Below, in pieces: positions 41,847 to 51,949 of a stretch of 64,000 nt of DNA; position 1 is the first letter of the stretch; each line of letters starts with the position of its first letter. The notes below the pieces were generated by a model. The model made no database searches and was not told where the DNA came from. It was given only the letters and a program-made list of their open reading frames with translations. The position numbers were made by a program, and so were the translations under genes. This stretch comes from Comamonadaceae bacterium OTU4NAUVB1. Its GTDB lineage: Bacteria > Pseudomonadota > Gammaproteobacteria > Burkholderiales > Burkholderiaceae_C. The stretch is from NCBI GenBank assembly GCA_024372625.1, contig CP099605.1, positions 1,798,001 to 1,862,000 on the forward strand, written 5' to 3'.

Positions 41847-42757
41847 GCCCATTCGCGCCGCACGATGAAGTCGCTGTAGAGCGTGGCCTCGGGCGTGCCG
41901 GGCGCCGGGACACTGCGGTACGACCAGCTCGCCAGTGGCGGCATCGACAGCAGGATCGACTCGGTGCGGCCGCCGGACTGCAGGCCGAAATGCGTGCCCC
42001 GGTCCCACACGAGATTGAATTCCACGTAGCGGCCGCGCCGGTAGAGCTGGAAGCCGCGCTCGCGCTCGCCATAGGGCAGGTCGCGGCGGCGCTCGACGAT
42101 CGGCAGGTAGGCCGGCAGCAGCGCGTCGCCGACGGCGCGCAGCATGGCGAAGCTGTCGTCGAAGCCCAGCTCCGAGAAATCATCGAAGAACACGCCACCG
42201 ACGCCGCGCTGCTCGTTGCGGTGCCGCAGGAAGAAGTACTCGTCGCACCAGGCCTTGAAGCGCGGGTACTTGTCCTCGCCGAAGGGCGCCAGCGCGTCGC
42301 GGCAGGTGCGGTGGAAGTGCGCGGCGTCCTCCTCGAAGCCGTAGATCGGCGTCAGGTCGAGGCCACCGCCGAACCAGCACACGGGCGGCCCCTCGGTGGG
42401 CAGCGCCGCGAGCATCCGCACGTTCATGTGCACGATCGGCACGTACGGATTGCGCGGATGGAAGACGAGCGACACGCCCATCGCCTCGAAGGGCGCGCCG
42501 GCCAGTTCGGGGCGATGCTGCGTCGCCGAGGGCGGCAGCCGGGGGCCGCGCACCTGCGAGAAGCCGCAGCCGGCGCGCTCGAACAGCGCGCCGCCTTCGA
42601 GGATGCAGGTCAGGCCGCGCCCCTGCAGCGGCTCGCCGGGCGCCTTCTCCCAAACGTCGCGCACGGCATGCGTGCCGTCGGCCGCCTCGATGGCGCCGAC
42701 GATGCGCTGCTGCAGGCCGCCCAGGTAATCGCCGACCGCCGCCGGATCGGCCCGCAT
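41843..42757 (-). CDS. hemF: Oxygen-dependent coproporphyrinogen III oxidase
   Basis: A 304-residue enzyme with the HemF signatures [30 protein letters not shown] and FCDEYFF-like [13 protein letters not shown], plus [14 protein letters not shown]. It converts coproporphyrinogen III to protoporphyrinogen IX in haem synthesis and needs O2. ATG 42757 overlaps the purD stop (TGATG), which fixes the start. Confidence 0.97.
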   Translation of the reverse strand: MRADPAAVGDYLGGLQQRIVGAIEAADGTHAVRDVWEKAPGEPLQGRGLTCILEGGALFERAGCGFSQVRGPRLPPSATQHRPELAGAPFEAMGVSLVFHPRNPYVPIVHMNVRMLAALPTEGPPVCWFGGGLDLTPIYGFEEDAAHFHRTCRDALAPFGEDKYPRFKAWCDEYFFLRHRNEQRGVGGVFFDDFSELGFDDSFAMLRAVGDALLPAYLPIVERRRDLPYGERERGFQLYRRGRYVEFNLVWDRGTHFGLQSGGRTESILLSMPPLASWSYRSVPAPGTPEATLYSDFIVRREWA

Positions 42758-44064
42758 CAGCCGTTGCCGCGGGCCTGGAGCGCGCGGTGCCCGATGTCCC
42801 GGCGGTACTGAACGCCGTCGAACTGGATGCGCGCGGCGACTTCGTAGGCGCGCTGTTGCGCCAGGCGGACGTTGTCGGCGAGCACGGTGACGCACAGCAC
42901 GCGTCCGCCGCTGGTCCTGAGTTCGCCATCGGTCAGCGTGGTGCCGGCATGGAAGACGACGGCATCGGGCGACTCGGGCGGCAGGTTGCGGATGACGTCG
43001 CCCTTGCGCGGCGCCTCCGGGTAGCCGTGTGCGGCGAGGACCACGCCCAGGGCGACGCGGCGGTCCCACTCCAGGTCGACGGTGTCGAGCGTGCCGTCGG
43101 TGGCGTGCCAGAACAGCTCGAACAGGTCGGACTTCAGCCGCATCATGATCGGCTGGGTCTCGGGGTCTCCCATGCGGCAGTTGAACTCGAGCGTCTTGGG
43201 GTGACCGGTGGCGTCGATCATCAGGCCCGCGTAGAGGAAGCCGGTGAACGGGATGCCGTCCTTCTCCATGCCGCGCACGGTCGGCAGGATGATCTCGCGC
43301 ATGGCACGGGCGTGGACTTCGGCGGTCACCACCGGCGCGGGCGAGTAGGCGCCCATCCCGCCGGTGTTGGGACCCTGGTCGCCGGCGAGCAGGCGCTTGT
43401 GGTCCTGGCTGGTGGCGAGCGCGGTGACGTTGCGCCCGTCGCACAGCACGATGAAGCTGGCTTCCTCGCCCTGCAGGAATTCCTCGATGACGACGCGCGG
43501 CACGGCCTGGCCGTCGGCGCCGGCGTTGTGCGAGACGCCGAACTTGTTGTCCACCAGCATGAAGTCGATCGCCTCGTGCGCCTCCTGCAGCGTCGTGGCG
43601 ACGACCACGCCCTTGCCGGCGGCCAGGCCGTCGGCCTTGACGACGATCGGCACGCCCCTGGCGTCGACGTAGGCGTGGGCGGCGTCGGCGTCGGTGAAGG
43701 CCTCGTACTCGGCCGTCGGAATCCTGTGGCGCTTCATGAACGCCTTGGAGAAGGCCTTGGAACTCTCCAGTTGCGCCGCCGCCTTGGTCGGGCCGAAGAC
43801 GCGCAGGCCATGGGCACGGAACTCGTCGACCACGCCGGCGGCCAGCGGGGCCTCGGGGCCGACCACGGTCAGCACGATCTTTTCCTTCTGGGCCCACTCG
43901 CGCAGCGCGACGACATCGGTGATGTCGACGTTCTCGAAGCGCCGGTCCAGCGCGGTACCGCCATTGCCCGGCGCCAGATAGAGACGCGACACGCGCTGGG
44001 ATTGCGACAGCCGCCAGGCCAGCGCATGTTCGCGGCCGCCGCCGCCGATCACGAGGACTTTCAT
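42757..44064 (-). CDS. purD: Phosphoribosylamine-glycine ligase
   Basis: A 435-residue ATP-grasp enzyme. The family start is [19 protein letters not shown]. The ATP-grasp region contains [18 protein letters not shown] and [12 protein letters not shown], and the catalytic region contains [15 protein letters not shown]. It makes glycinamide ribonucleotide in purine synthesis. ATG 44064 gives the conserved N-terminus. It lies 13 bases after yebC. Confidence 0.97.
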   Translation of the reverse strand: MKVLVIGGGGREHALAWRLSQSQRVSRLYLAPGNGGTALDRRFENVDITDVVALREWAQKEKIVLTVVGPEAPLAAGVVDEFRAHGLRVFGPTKAAAQLESSKAFSKAFMKRHRIPTAEYEAFTDADAAHAYVDARGVPIVVKADGLAAGKGVVVATTLQEAHEAIDFMLVDNKFGVSHNAGADGQAVPRVVIEEFLQGEEASFIVLCDGRNVTALATSQDHKRLLAGDQGPNTGGMGAYSPAPVVTAEVHARAMREIILPTVRGMEKDGIPFTGFLYAGLMIDATGHPKTLEFNCRMGDPETQPIMMRLKSDLFELFWHATDGTLDTVDLEWDRRVALGVVLAAHGYPEAPRKGDVIRNLPPESPDAVVFHAGTTLTDGELRTSGGRVLCVTVLADNVRLAQQRAYEVAARIQFDGVQYRRDIGHRALQARGNG

Positions 44065-44077
44065 GGATGGCTCCCCG

Positions 44078-44803
<726 letters not shown>

Positions 44804-45003
44804 GGCTCTCTCTTCTCGCTGTCAGATGTTTCTAAACCTGAGGGGAGTTTACTGTCCGGCCCGGCGGACCGTGGCGGTCGCCAGGAGGCCGGTCGCATTG
44901 GCGATAATCCACCGGCCCGATGTGGGTAATCGGACCATCGCGCGTCCACCCGCACCACCCGGTTCGAAAAAAAGGAATCTTCCATGTCGATGCAGGAGCC
45001 CCA
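44804..45003. promoter_or_regulatory. Divergent control region, yebC / pigment cluster plus arm, with mini-ORF
   Basis: A 200-base space between divergent operons. GATAAT (44903-44908) is a candidate -10 for the plus arm. Before the chorismatase, AAGGAA (44972-44977) precedes a seven-codon frame (44984-45007, peptide MSMQEPQ) whose TGA overlaps the chorismatase ATG; GGAG (44995-44998) inside it serves the chorismatase itself. This could be a translation-coupling leader. Confidence 0.4.
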
Positions 45004-46035
45004 ATGAGCGCACGTGACCTGACGCTGCCCCCACTGCGCATCGAGCGGTTGTCGCTGGACGACGGCCTCGCCCTGTCGGCCGGTGGCGCGGCGCCTTTCG
45101 GCGGACTGGGCTACGGCACGCCCGACGACCTGCCCTGGATGCCGATGGTGAACGCCCGGGTGCTGTCCGAGCGGGGACCGATGGCCGACATCTGGCACGC
45201 CGAGCGCGCGGTGCGCTCGGGCATGACCGGCGTGGTGCGCTGGCGCACCGACGGCCACTGGGTGCTGGGGGCCATCGACCTCGACGAATCGGACGGGCAC
45301 CCGGGCCTCGCGCACCTGTCGCAACTCGCCTACCGCGACCTGTTCAGGACGCTGCAGGACACCGGCTGCCCGCACCTGCAGCGCATCTGGAACTACCTGC
45401 CCCAGATCAACGGGGACGGCGGCGGGATGGAGCGTTATCGCCAGTTCAACATGGGTCGCCAGCAGGCCTTCCTCGACGCCGGCCAGGCCGCGTTCGACGG
45501 TGCCCCGGCAGCCTGCGCGCTGGGCATCCGCCAGGGCGCGCTGTGCGTGCGCTTCCTCGCCGGCCCGGTCGCGCCGGTGCCGGTGGAAAACCCGCGCCAG
45601 GTCTCGGCCTACCGCTACCCGGAGACCTACGGCCCGCGCGCGCCCACCTTCTCGCGCGCCGCCCTCGCCGCGCTCGGTGGCGGCGATGTCGCGCTGTTCA
45701 TCTCCGGCACCGCCAGCATCGTCGGCCACGAGACCGTGCACCCGGGGGACGTGCGCGCGCAGACGCACGAGACGCTGCGCAACCTCGCGGCCGTGATCGC
45801 CGCGGCCAACGTCCGCACCAGCGCCGTCTTCGAGCGGTCGCGGCTGGAGGCCGTGGTGTACGTGCGCCACGTGGCGGACGCACCGGTGGTGCGGGAGGTA
45901 CTGGACGAGGTCCTGGGTGCCGGCGCGCACACCGTGCGCCACGCCGTCTACCTCGAGGCCGACATCTGTCGCCAGGACCTCCTCGTGGAGATCGAGGCGC
46001 ATGCCACCGCGCCCGGGACGCTGGGCGCCCCATGA
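45004..46035 (+). CDS. Chorismatase (XanB2/FkbO/Hyg5 family), hydroxybenzoate starter supply
   Basis: A 343-residue chorismatase. Family blocks are RIWNYLPQIN, GMERYRQFNMGRQQAF, VENPRQVSAYRYPETYGP, SGTASIVGHETVHPGDV and, near the end, LEADICRQDLLVEIEA. The family removes pyruvate from chorismate; XanB2 gives 3- and 4-hydroxybenzoate for xanthomonadin and ubiquinone. The Cys in DICRQ may mark the 3-hydroxybenzoate-forming subtype, but this needs alignment. The start is fixed by GGAG eight bases upstream and by overlap with a seven-codon leader frame. It is often annotated as a pteridine-dependent deoxygenase. It heads the plus arm. Confidence 0.88.
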   Translation: MSARDLTLPPLRIERLSLDDGLALSAGGAAPFGGLGYGTPDDLPWMPMVNARVLSERGPMADIWHAERAVRSGMTGVVRWRTDGHWVLGAIDLDESDGHPGLAHLSQLAYRDLFRTLQDTGCPHLQRIWNYLPQINGDGGGMERYRQFNMGRQQAFLDAGQAAFDGAPAACALGIRQGALCVRFLAGPVAPVPVENPRQVSAYRYPETYGPRAPTFSRAALAALGGGDVALFISGTASIVGHETVHPGDVRAQTHETLRNLAAVIAAANVRTSAVFERSRLEAVVYVRHVADAPVVREVLDEVLGAGAHTVRHAVYLEADICRQDLLVEIEAHATAPGTLGAP

Positions 46036-46084
46036 CCGGGGAACGCGACCGCGCGCCCGCGCCGCGACGCGGCGGCGCGTCGCG

Positions 46085-46891
46085 ATGACGCACCTGCCCG
46101 GCGCGCTGCGCCAGGCGGCCCGGCTGCTGCTGGCGGTGCCGCTCTATGTGCTGCTGTCGGTCCTGGGCGTCGCGTCGCTGGGATGGAATCTGGTCGCCCT
46201 GGTCCTGCGCCCGCTGCTCTCGCCCGAGCGCGGACGAGCGGTCGGGCGCTGGACGATCGCCTTCGCCTACCGCGTCTTCTGGGCCACCGCCTCCGCCTGC
46301 GGGATGATGCGCATCGACACGGGCTGCCTCGACGCCCTCCGCGAGGAGCGCGGACTGATCCTCGCGGCCAACCACCCCACCATGCTCGATGCCCTGCTGA
46401 TGGTGGCACGGCTGCCGCGCAGCGCCTGCATCATGAAGGCCGGACTGACGAGGAACGTCTTCATCGGCGCCGGCGCGCGCCTGGCGCACTACATCAGCAA
46501 CGACTCGGCCCACAGCATGGTGCGGCTGGCCGTGGAGGACCTGCGCCGCGGCGGCCAGCTGGTCATCTTTCCGGAGGCCACGCGCACCGTCGAGTCGCCG
46601 CTCAACCCCTTCCGCCCCGGTCTCACCCTGATCGCCAAGCTGGCGCAGGCGCCGATCCAGACCGTCTTCATCGAGACCGACTCGCCCTACCTCGGCAAGG
46701 GCTGGCCGCTGTGGCGCGTGCCGCCGCTGCCGTTGGTCTTCACGCTGCGCCTCGGCCAGCGCTTCGCACCGGCGCAGGACAGCGCGGCACTGCTGCAGCA
46801 GGTCGAACACCATTTCCGCCACACCATGGAGCCGCGCTCCCCCGAAGCGCTACCCGAATGCCAGCCCCTTCGCGCACCCACCTCGTCCTGA
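46085..46891 (+). CDS. 1-acylglycerol-3-phosphate O-acyltransferase-like protein
   Basis: A 268-residue PlsC-type acyltransferase. A hydrophobic N-terminus (about 8-50) anchors it to the membrane. The catalytic HX4D appears as NHPTMLD, and the acyl-acceptor block is VIFPEATRTVES. In aryl polyene clusters such enzymes are thought to join the polyene carboxylic acid to a lipid or glycolipid. It follows the chorismatase by 49 bases and overlaps the glycosyltransferase by 34 bases. Confidence 0.88.
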   Translation: MTHLPGALRQAARLLLAVPLYVLLSVLGVASLGWNLVALVLRPLLSPERGRAVGRWTIAFAYRVFWATASACGMMRIDTGCLDALREERGLILAANHPTMLDALLMVARLPRSACIMKAGLTRNVFIGAGARLAHYISNDSAHSMVRLAVEDLRRGGQLVIFPEATRTVESPLNPFRPGLTLIAKLAQAPIQTVFIETDSPYLGKGWPLWRVPPLPLVFTLRLGQRFAPAQDSAALLQQVEHHFRHTMEPRSPEALPECQPLRAPTSS

Positions 46892-47634
46892 TCCCGAGCT
46901 ACAACACCGGCGAACGTCTCTTCTCGACCGTGCGCGAGGCCCGGGCCCGCTGGAGCCCGGTCTGGGTCGTGGTCGACGGCAGCACCGACGGCACCGGCGA
47001 GCGTCTGCGCGCGCAGGCCGAGGGCGATCCCGGCCTGCGCGTGGTGGCACTGCCGCGGAACCAGGGCAAGGGCGCGGCCGTGCTGCACGGTTTGCGTCTT
47101 GCCCGCGAGGCCGGCTTCACGCATGCGCTCACCATGGACTCCGACGGCCAGCATCCCGCCGCGCTGATTCCCGATTTCATGCGCGCCTCGCAGGCGCGTC
47201 CGGACGTCATGGTGCTCGGCCGGCCGGTCTTCGATGCCAGCGCGCCGCTCCTGCGGGTGCGCGGCCGCAAGGTCTCCAACGGCTGGGCCAACCTGGAGAC
47301 GCTATGGGCCGGCATCGGCGATTCGCTCTACGGCTTTCGGATCTATCCGATTCCGCCGCTGATCCACGTCATGGAACGCCAACCCTGGATGCGCCGCTTC
47401 GACTTCGACCCCGAAGCCGTGGTGCGCCTGGTCTGGCGCGGCGTGAAGCCGCTCAATCTCGACGCGCCGGTCAGGTACCTCAGCGCCGCCGAGGGTGGCG
47501 TCTCCCACTTCGACTACGTGCGCGACAACGTGCTGCTCAGCTGGATGCATGCCCGCCTGATGGCCGAATTCCTGCTGCGGCTGCCCCTGCTCGTGACGCG
47601 GCGGCTGCGCCGCCTGCCGCCGTTCCAGCGTTGA
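46858..47634 (+). CDS. Family 2 glycosyltransferase
   Basis: A 258-residue GT-A glycosyltransferase. HLVLIPSYNTGERLF and VVVDGSTDGTGERL form the nucleotide-binding start, and LTMDSDGQHPA is the DxD-type metal site. It resembles dolichyl-phosphate-mannose-synthase-like enzymes found in aryl polyene clusters. It may glycosylate the lipid or aryl head. The start at 46858 lies inside the end of the acyltransferase gene, implying coupled translation. Confidence 0.88.
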   Translation: MPAPSRTHLVLIPSYNTGERLFSTVREARARWSPVWVVVDGSTDGTGERLRAQAEGDPGLRVVALPRNQGKGAAVLHGLRLAREAGFTHALTMDSDGQHPAALIPDFMRASQARPDVMVLGRPVFDASAPLLRVRGRKVSNGWANLETLWAGIGDSLYGFRIYPIPPLIHVMERQPWMRRFDFDPEAVVRLVWRGVKPLNLDAPVRYLSAAEGGVSHFDYVRDNVLLSWMHARLMAEFLLRLPLLVTRRLRRLPPFQR

Positions 47635-47675
47635 ACGCCGCCCGATCGCCCTGGGCCGCGGAGATCGCCCTGCGC

Positions 47676-48365
47676 ATGCGGCGGCATTTCGTCCTGAAGT
47701 TCATCGGCACCACCGCTTTCACGTGCCTGTTCTTCGTCGGCTATTTCCACCTGCTGCGCCATCCGGGGGGCAGCGTGACGGTCATGCCGCTGACCGTCGT
47801 CGACGGGTGGATCGCGTTTCGTCCCGAGGCGCTCCCCGCCTACCTCTCGCTGTGGCTCTACGTCGGCTTCGGTCCCGGACTGCAGCGCGACCTCGCCGCG
47901 CTGCTGGCATACGCGGCGTGGATCGTCGCGATGTGCGCCACCGGCCTCCTGCTGTTCTATCTCTGGCCGACGGCCATCCCGCCGCCGGACGTCGACGCCT
48001 CGGGCTTTCCCGGCTTCGCGCTGCTCCAGGGCGTGGACGCGGCGGGCAACGCGTGCCCGTCGATGCACGTGGCCGCGGCGATGTTCACGGTGCTGCGCGT
48101 CGCCGAGATCCTGCGCGTCGCGGCGGCCCCGGCGACCCTGCGCGTCCTCAACGTCGCGTGGTTCCTCGCCATCGCCTGGTCGACACTGGCCACCCGCCAG
48201 CACGTCGCGCTCGATGCCCTGGCCGGGGCACTGCTGGGGCTGGCCTTCGCCCTGCCCTCGATGCGCTGGCGGCCCGTCGACGGCGCCCCTGCGCGGCGGC
48301 GGATTCGACGCGTGCCGTCGATATCATCGAATCCGGCTCAAAAAACGGAAGCACACACACCATGA
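47676..48365 (+). CDS. PAP2-family membrane phosphatase
   Basis: About 229 residues, mostly membrane helices. The acid-phosphatase motifs appear as GNACPSMHVAAAMF and ATRQHVALDALAGALLG, with His and Asp in the expected spacing. It resembles inositol-phosphotransferase/PAP2 enzymes and may dephosphorylate a lipid carrier or transfer a head group. GGAG 12 bases before ATG 47676 supports this start; a TTG at 47631 overlapping the previous stop would give 244 residues. Its stop overlaps the ACP start (ATGA). Confidence 0.82.
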   Translation: MRRHFVLKFIGTTAFTCLFFVGYFHLLRHPGGSVTVMPLTVVDGWIAFRPEALPAYLSLWLYVGFGPGLQRDLAALLAYAAWIVAMCATGLLLFYLWPTAIPPPDVDASGFPGFALLQGVDAAGNACPSMHVAAAMFTVLRVAEILRVAAAPATLRVLNVAWFLAIAWSTLATRQHVALDALAGALLGLAFALPSMRWRPVDGAPARRRIRRVPSISSNPAQKTEAHTP

Positions 48366-48748
48366 GTTCGCTGAAGGCATTGCAGGACCTCATCCACGAG
48401 AAATACGACATCCCGATGTCCGAGCTCGATCCCGAAGCATCGATGCGCGACAAGGGCCTCGACTCGCTGGCACTGGCCGAATTCATCTTCGCGGTCGAGG
48501 ACCATTTCCACGTCGTGGTGCCCGACGACGATCCGTCGATCATGTCGCTGGGCGGCCTGGCGACGGTGGTCGACCGGCTGCTGGCCGAGAAGGCCGCGAA
48601 GGGGGCCGCCACGGGGAACGTAACGCCGGCCGGGATCGCGGCGACATCGGACGCATCGGACGCATCGGCGACGACGCGGACCACCGCGCCAGGCGCCGAC
48701 ACCGCCGACGCGGCCGGCGCCGACCCGAAGACGTCGAGCCACGCATGA
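48362..48748 (+). CDS. Acyl carrier protein (first, with C-terminal tail)
   Basis: A 128-residue protein. Residues 1-80 form an ACP domain with DKGLDSLALAEF; Ser35 would carry phosphopantetheine. The last 45 or so residues are an Ala/Ser/Asp/Thr-rich low-complexity tail, unusual for an ACP. It lies directly before the ketosynthase with an ATGA overlap, so both are made together. It probably carries the growing chain, or the aryl starter, in the pathway. Confidence 0.92.
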   Translation: MSSLKALQDLIHEKYDIPMSELDPEASMRDKGLDSLALAEFIFAVEDHFHVVVPDDDPSIMSLGGLATVVDRLLAEKAAKGAATGNVTPAGIAATSDASDASATTRTTAPGADTADAAGADPKTSSHA

Positions 48749-49974
48749 CCCCGCGAGAGGCCGTCGCCGTGACCGGCCTGGGCGTCGCCGCGCCGCATGG
48801 CGACGATCCGGCGCGACTGTTCGAGGCACTGTCACGGGGCGAGTCGGCCCTGCGGCCGGTGTTCGCCGACGAAATGCCCCGGCCCGCCGCCGCCGCGACG
48901 GTCGACTTCGACGTCCGGCGCTGGTTCACCAAGCTTCAACTCCCCGGCGTCGACCGCGTCAGCCAGCTCGCCGTCGCGGCGTCGAGCCTGGCGATGGCCG
49001 ACGCGGGGCTGCCGGCGGGCACGCCGCACGGCCTCGATGCCACGCGCATCGGCGTGTTCGTCGGATGCGGCATGGGCGGCGCCACGGCGCTGGAGACCGC
49101 CTACCGCGGCGGCGCCCGCGTGCCGCCGCTGACCATTCCGGCCTTCATGCCCAACGCGCCCGCCGCCCACGTCGCGCTGCGCCACGGCGTGCACGGCCCG
49201 GTGCTGAGCTACTCGGTGGCGTGCGCCTCGTCGTCCATCGCCATCGCCGAGGCCGCCAAGGCGGTGCGCTGCGGCGATGTCGACCTCGCCATCGCCGGCG
49301 GCGCCGAGGCGCTGATCGTGCCGGGCGTGGTCCTGGCGTGGCAGGCGATGCAGACGCTCGCGGGCTTCGCCCCGGGCGAAGCCGCGCGGGCGGTGCGTCC
49401 GTTCGCCGCCGAGCGCAGCGGCTTCGCGCTCGGCGAGGGCGCGGCGTTCCTGATCCTGGAATCCACCGCGCACGCCGCCGCGCGCGGCGCGCGCCGCTAC
49501 GCCACGCTGGCGGGCTGGGGCGCGAGCTGCGACGCCACCCACCTCACCAAGCCCGACGCGGCCGGCCAGGCCCGCGCCCTGCGCGCGGCGCTCGCCTCGG
49601 CGGGCCTCGCCCCGCGCGACGTCGGCTACTGCAACGCCCACGGCACCGCGACGCGCATCGGCGACGCCGTGGAGGCCGAAGCGCTGGCCGAGGTGTGGGG
49701 CGCCGACATCGACCGTCTGCGCGTGAGTTCCACCAAGGCGCTGCACGGCCACCTGCTGGGGGCGGCCGGCGCGCTGGAGGCGCTGGTCACCGTGTTGGCC
49801 CTGCACCGCGGCGAATTGCCGCCCAACGCCCATTGCGAGACGGTGGACCCGGCGATTCCCCTGAACCTGGTGCGCGACACCGGCCACGCGGCGCCCGGGC
49901 TGCGCGCGGCGATCAGCAGTTCGTTCGCCTTCGGCGGCAGCAATTCGGTGCTGGCCTTCACGCGGCCCGCATGA
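48745..49974 (+). CDS. Beta-ketoacyl-ACP synthase (FabF-like ketosynthase)
   Basis: A 409-residue thiolase-fold enzyme with the complete Cys-His-His triad: Cys160 in [11 protein letters not shown], His in [13 protein letters not shown] and His in [15 protein letters not shown]. It extends the aryl polyene chain by decarboxylative condensation with malonyl-ACP. It is the only ketosynthase in the cluster. The start overlaps the ACP stop and the end overlaps the DUF2272 gene. Confidence 0.92.
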   Translation: MTPREAVAVTGLGVAAPHGDDPARLFEALSRGESALRPVFADEMPRPAAAATVDFDVRRWFTKLQLPGVDRVSQLAVAASSLAMADAGLPAGTPHGLDATRIGVFVGCGMGGATALETAYRGGARVPPLTIPAFMPNAPAAHVALRHGVHGPVLSYSVACASSSIAIAEAAKAVRCGDVDLAIAGGAEALIVPGVVLAWQAMQTLAGFAPGEAARAVRPFAAERSGFALGEGAAFLILESTAHAAARGARRYATLAGWGASCDATHLTKPDAAGQARALRAALASAGLAPRDVGYCNAHGTATRIGDAVEAEALAEVWGADIDRLRVSSTKALHGHLLGAAGALEALVTVLALHRGELPPNAHCETVDPAIPLNLVRDTGHAAPGLRAAISSSFAFGGSNSVLAFTRPA

Positions 49975-51074
49975 GGCGCTCCGGGGCCCGCGCGCCGCGC
50001 CCGCCGGCGACCGGCCGGTGTCGCGGCCACCGCCACCGTGTCATGCCCGCGCCCATGTTCGTGCTCGTGCTCGCGGCCCTGGCGTCCGGCGGCGGCGTGC
50101 CGACGACCGCGCACGCGACGTCGATGCCGTCGCAGTGCCTCGACACGGCGGTGCTGCCCGCCCCGCCTCGCGCGATCGCCATGGCGCGGGCGGCGCTCGA
50201 GGAGCACGCCCGGTTCGGCGGTCCGGCACTGGACGCCGAGGGCCGGATGGTGCGCGCCGGCGTCTCGGAGGCCGAGGACGCCTTTCCGGGACGCCGACGG
50301 ATGCTGGCCGCCGCGCCGTGGGAACGCGTGCTCGGCTACTGGGGGGCGCTCGACGAGGGCGACGGCAGCGCGTCCGGGCTGCCCGACCTGGTGCGCTTCG
50401 GCGCCCTGCGTCCGGCCTCGCGCCGGCTGCTGCGGCAGGCGCTGGACCAGGCCACGGCGCCCCGCCTGCGCGGTCTCGGCGCCGCTCCGGGGCAGGGACT
50501 CGAATCGTCGGAACTGCGCGCGCTCGGCACGGCGCTCGACCGCGTCGCCGTCATGGACACGCCCTGGTCGGCCGCCTTCGTCAGCTGGCTCGCGCGCGAG
50601 GCCGGCTGGGACGCGGACGAGTTCGCGTTCTCCGAGGCGCACGCCGACTATGCCGGCGCCGCGTGGCAGGCCACCGTCGCGGAGGCCGACGGGCGACCCG
50701 TGCGCGCCGCCCTGCGCGCCTGCAACCTGACGTCGACCACGCCGCGCGTCGGCGACCTGGTCTGCCAGACCCGTGGCGCCGGCGCGGCGCTGACGGATTT
50801 CGAGGCGCTGGGCCGGGTACTCGCCGGGCGCGCGACCGGTGGCCAGGCCGTGCCGATGCATTGCGACGTCGTGACCGCCGTGGACGCCACCGGCTTCGAC
50901 GCCGTGGGGGGCAACGTGCTGCAGTCCGTCACGCGGCGTCGGCTGGCGTTCGCGCCGGGCACCGGACGGCTCGATCCGAGCTACCTGCCGGCCGGTTGCG
51001 AGGCCGGGGCGCCGGGCTGCGTCGACCGCCACCTGAGTCGGCAGCCCTGGTCGCTGCTGCTGCAGTGGCGTTGA
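49971..51074 (+). CDS. DUF2272 domain-containing exported protein
   Basis: Up to 367 residues. After an Arg-rich start comes a signal-peptide-like stretch (PMFVLVLAALASGGG ending TTAHA). The domain (about 190-360) contains DTPWSAAFVSWLAREAGW and FSEAHADYAGAAW, the blocks typical of DUF2272, and paired Cys residues. The family has no known function, although the fold resembles NlpC/P60-like or amidase-type proteins. ATG 49971 overlaps the ketosynthase stop; ATG 50043 is an alternative that begins just before the signal. Coupling to the ketosynthase suggests a role in pigment maturation or placement. Confidence 0.7.
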   Translation: MRRSGARAPRPPATGRCRGHRHRVMPAPMFVLVLAALASGGGVPTTAHATSMPSQCLDTAVLPAPPRAIAMARAALEEHARFGGPALDAEGRMVRAGVSEAEDAFPGRRRMLAAAPWERVLGYWGALDEGDGSASGLPDLVRFGALRPASRRLLRQALDQATAPRLRGLGAAPGQGLESSELRALGTALDRVAVMDTPWSAAFVSWLAREAGWDADEFAFSEAHADYAGAAWQATVAEADGRPVRAALRACNLTSTTPRVGDLVCQTRGAGAALTDFEALGRVLAGRATGGQAVPMHCDVVTAVDATGFDAVGGNVLQSVTRRRLAFAPGTGRLDPSYLPAGCEAGAPGCVDRHLSRQPWSLLLQWR

Positions 51075-51169
51075 GGGATCGCGCCGCTTGACCCCGCTGC
51101 CATGGGACTTACCCTGGTACGTAGTAAGCTGAAAGGCTTCATGTATCGAGGTTGAAAGGGGTGGGTGGC

Positions 51170-51943
51170 ATGTCGGTCGTTTGCGAGGCTTGCAAGACGT
51201 CCAATCGCGCCACGGCGATGTTCTGCATCGGCTGCGCGGGTCGCCTGCCCGCGTTCGTCGCGACGGGGCCATCGGCGCTGGAGGCCATGGGCGTGTCGCC
51301 GTCGGCGCCGCGCCGGGAGCGCGCGGTGCCGCGCCGTGAGGCACCGACGCGCACCGGGGCGCCCCTGGGCTGGTGGACCTGCGGCCTGGCGGCGTCGGCG
51401 GTGCTCGCCGCCGCCTTCGCCTGGCAGGTCCTCGGCGGGCGCGCGGACCCGGCCGCTCCGGCCACCGGGACCGTGGCCTCGGCCCGGGCCCAGGCCGAGG
51501 CGCCGCCGTCGCCACGGGAGTGGCTGGACACGGCCGAGGAACTCGTCGAGCGGGTCGCGCCACGCACGGCCGTCGTCGCGCCCGCGCTGACGCCGCTCGT
51601 GCCGGCGCCTCTGGCGCGCAACGACATCGGCCCCGATGCACCGGCGCGCGTCGTCGCGGCCTTCTACGGCGCGCTGGCCGCCGGTGACGGCAAGGCGGCG
51701 GCGGCGGTCGTCACGCCGGCCAAGCGCGACGTCGGCCGTTTCTCCGAGGCGGGCATGACGCAGTTCTACGGCTCGTTCAGCGAGCCGCTGTCGGTGCGTT
51801 CGATCCGCCAGATCGACGCCCACGCGGTGGAGGCGCGCTACACCTACCGCGCCACGCGGACGGTCTGCGAGGGCGTCGCCCTGGTGCGGACCGAGCGGAT
51901 CGCGCAGCAGACGGTGATCCGCAGCATCAGCGCCAACTGCTGA
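51170..51943 (+). CDS. Zinc-ribbon, single-pass membrane protein of unknown function
   Basis: A 257-residue protein. An N-terminal zinc ribbon (CEACKTSNRATAMFCIGC, two CxxC pairs at residues 5-22) is followed by a Pro/Arg-rich linker and one transmembrane helix (about 66-85, WWTCGLAASAVLAAAFAW). The periplasmic C-terminal domain (about 155-257) has a pattern (ARVVAAFYGALAAGDGKAA) that may be NTF2-like; this is inferred. A strong AAGGGG ribosome-binding site precedes ATG 51170. It ends the plus arm, seven bases from the convergent ketoreductase gene. It is not recognised as a standard pigment gene. Confidence 0.7.
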   Translation: MSVVCEACKTSNRATAMFCIGCAGRLPAFVATGPSALEAMGVSPSAPRRERAVPRREAPTRTGAPLGWWTCGLAASAVLAAAFAWQVLGGRADPAAPATGTVASARAQAEAPPSPREWLDTAEELVERVAPRTAVVAPALTPLVPAPLARNDIGPDAPARVVAAFYGALAAGDGKAAAAVVTPAKRDVGRFSEAGMTQFYGSFSEPLSVRSIRQIDAHAVEARYTYRATRTVCEGVALVRTERIAQQTVIRSISANC

Positions 51944-51949
51944 GCCGCC

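Noticed and set aside
44920-45003. Upstream in-frame extension of the chorismatase
   Set aside because: The added residues do not resemble the family, while GGAG and the ATGA overlap support the start at 45004.
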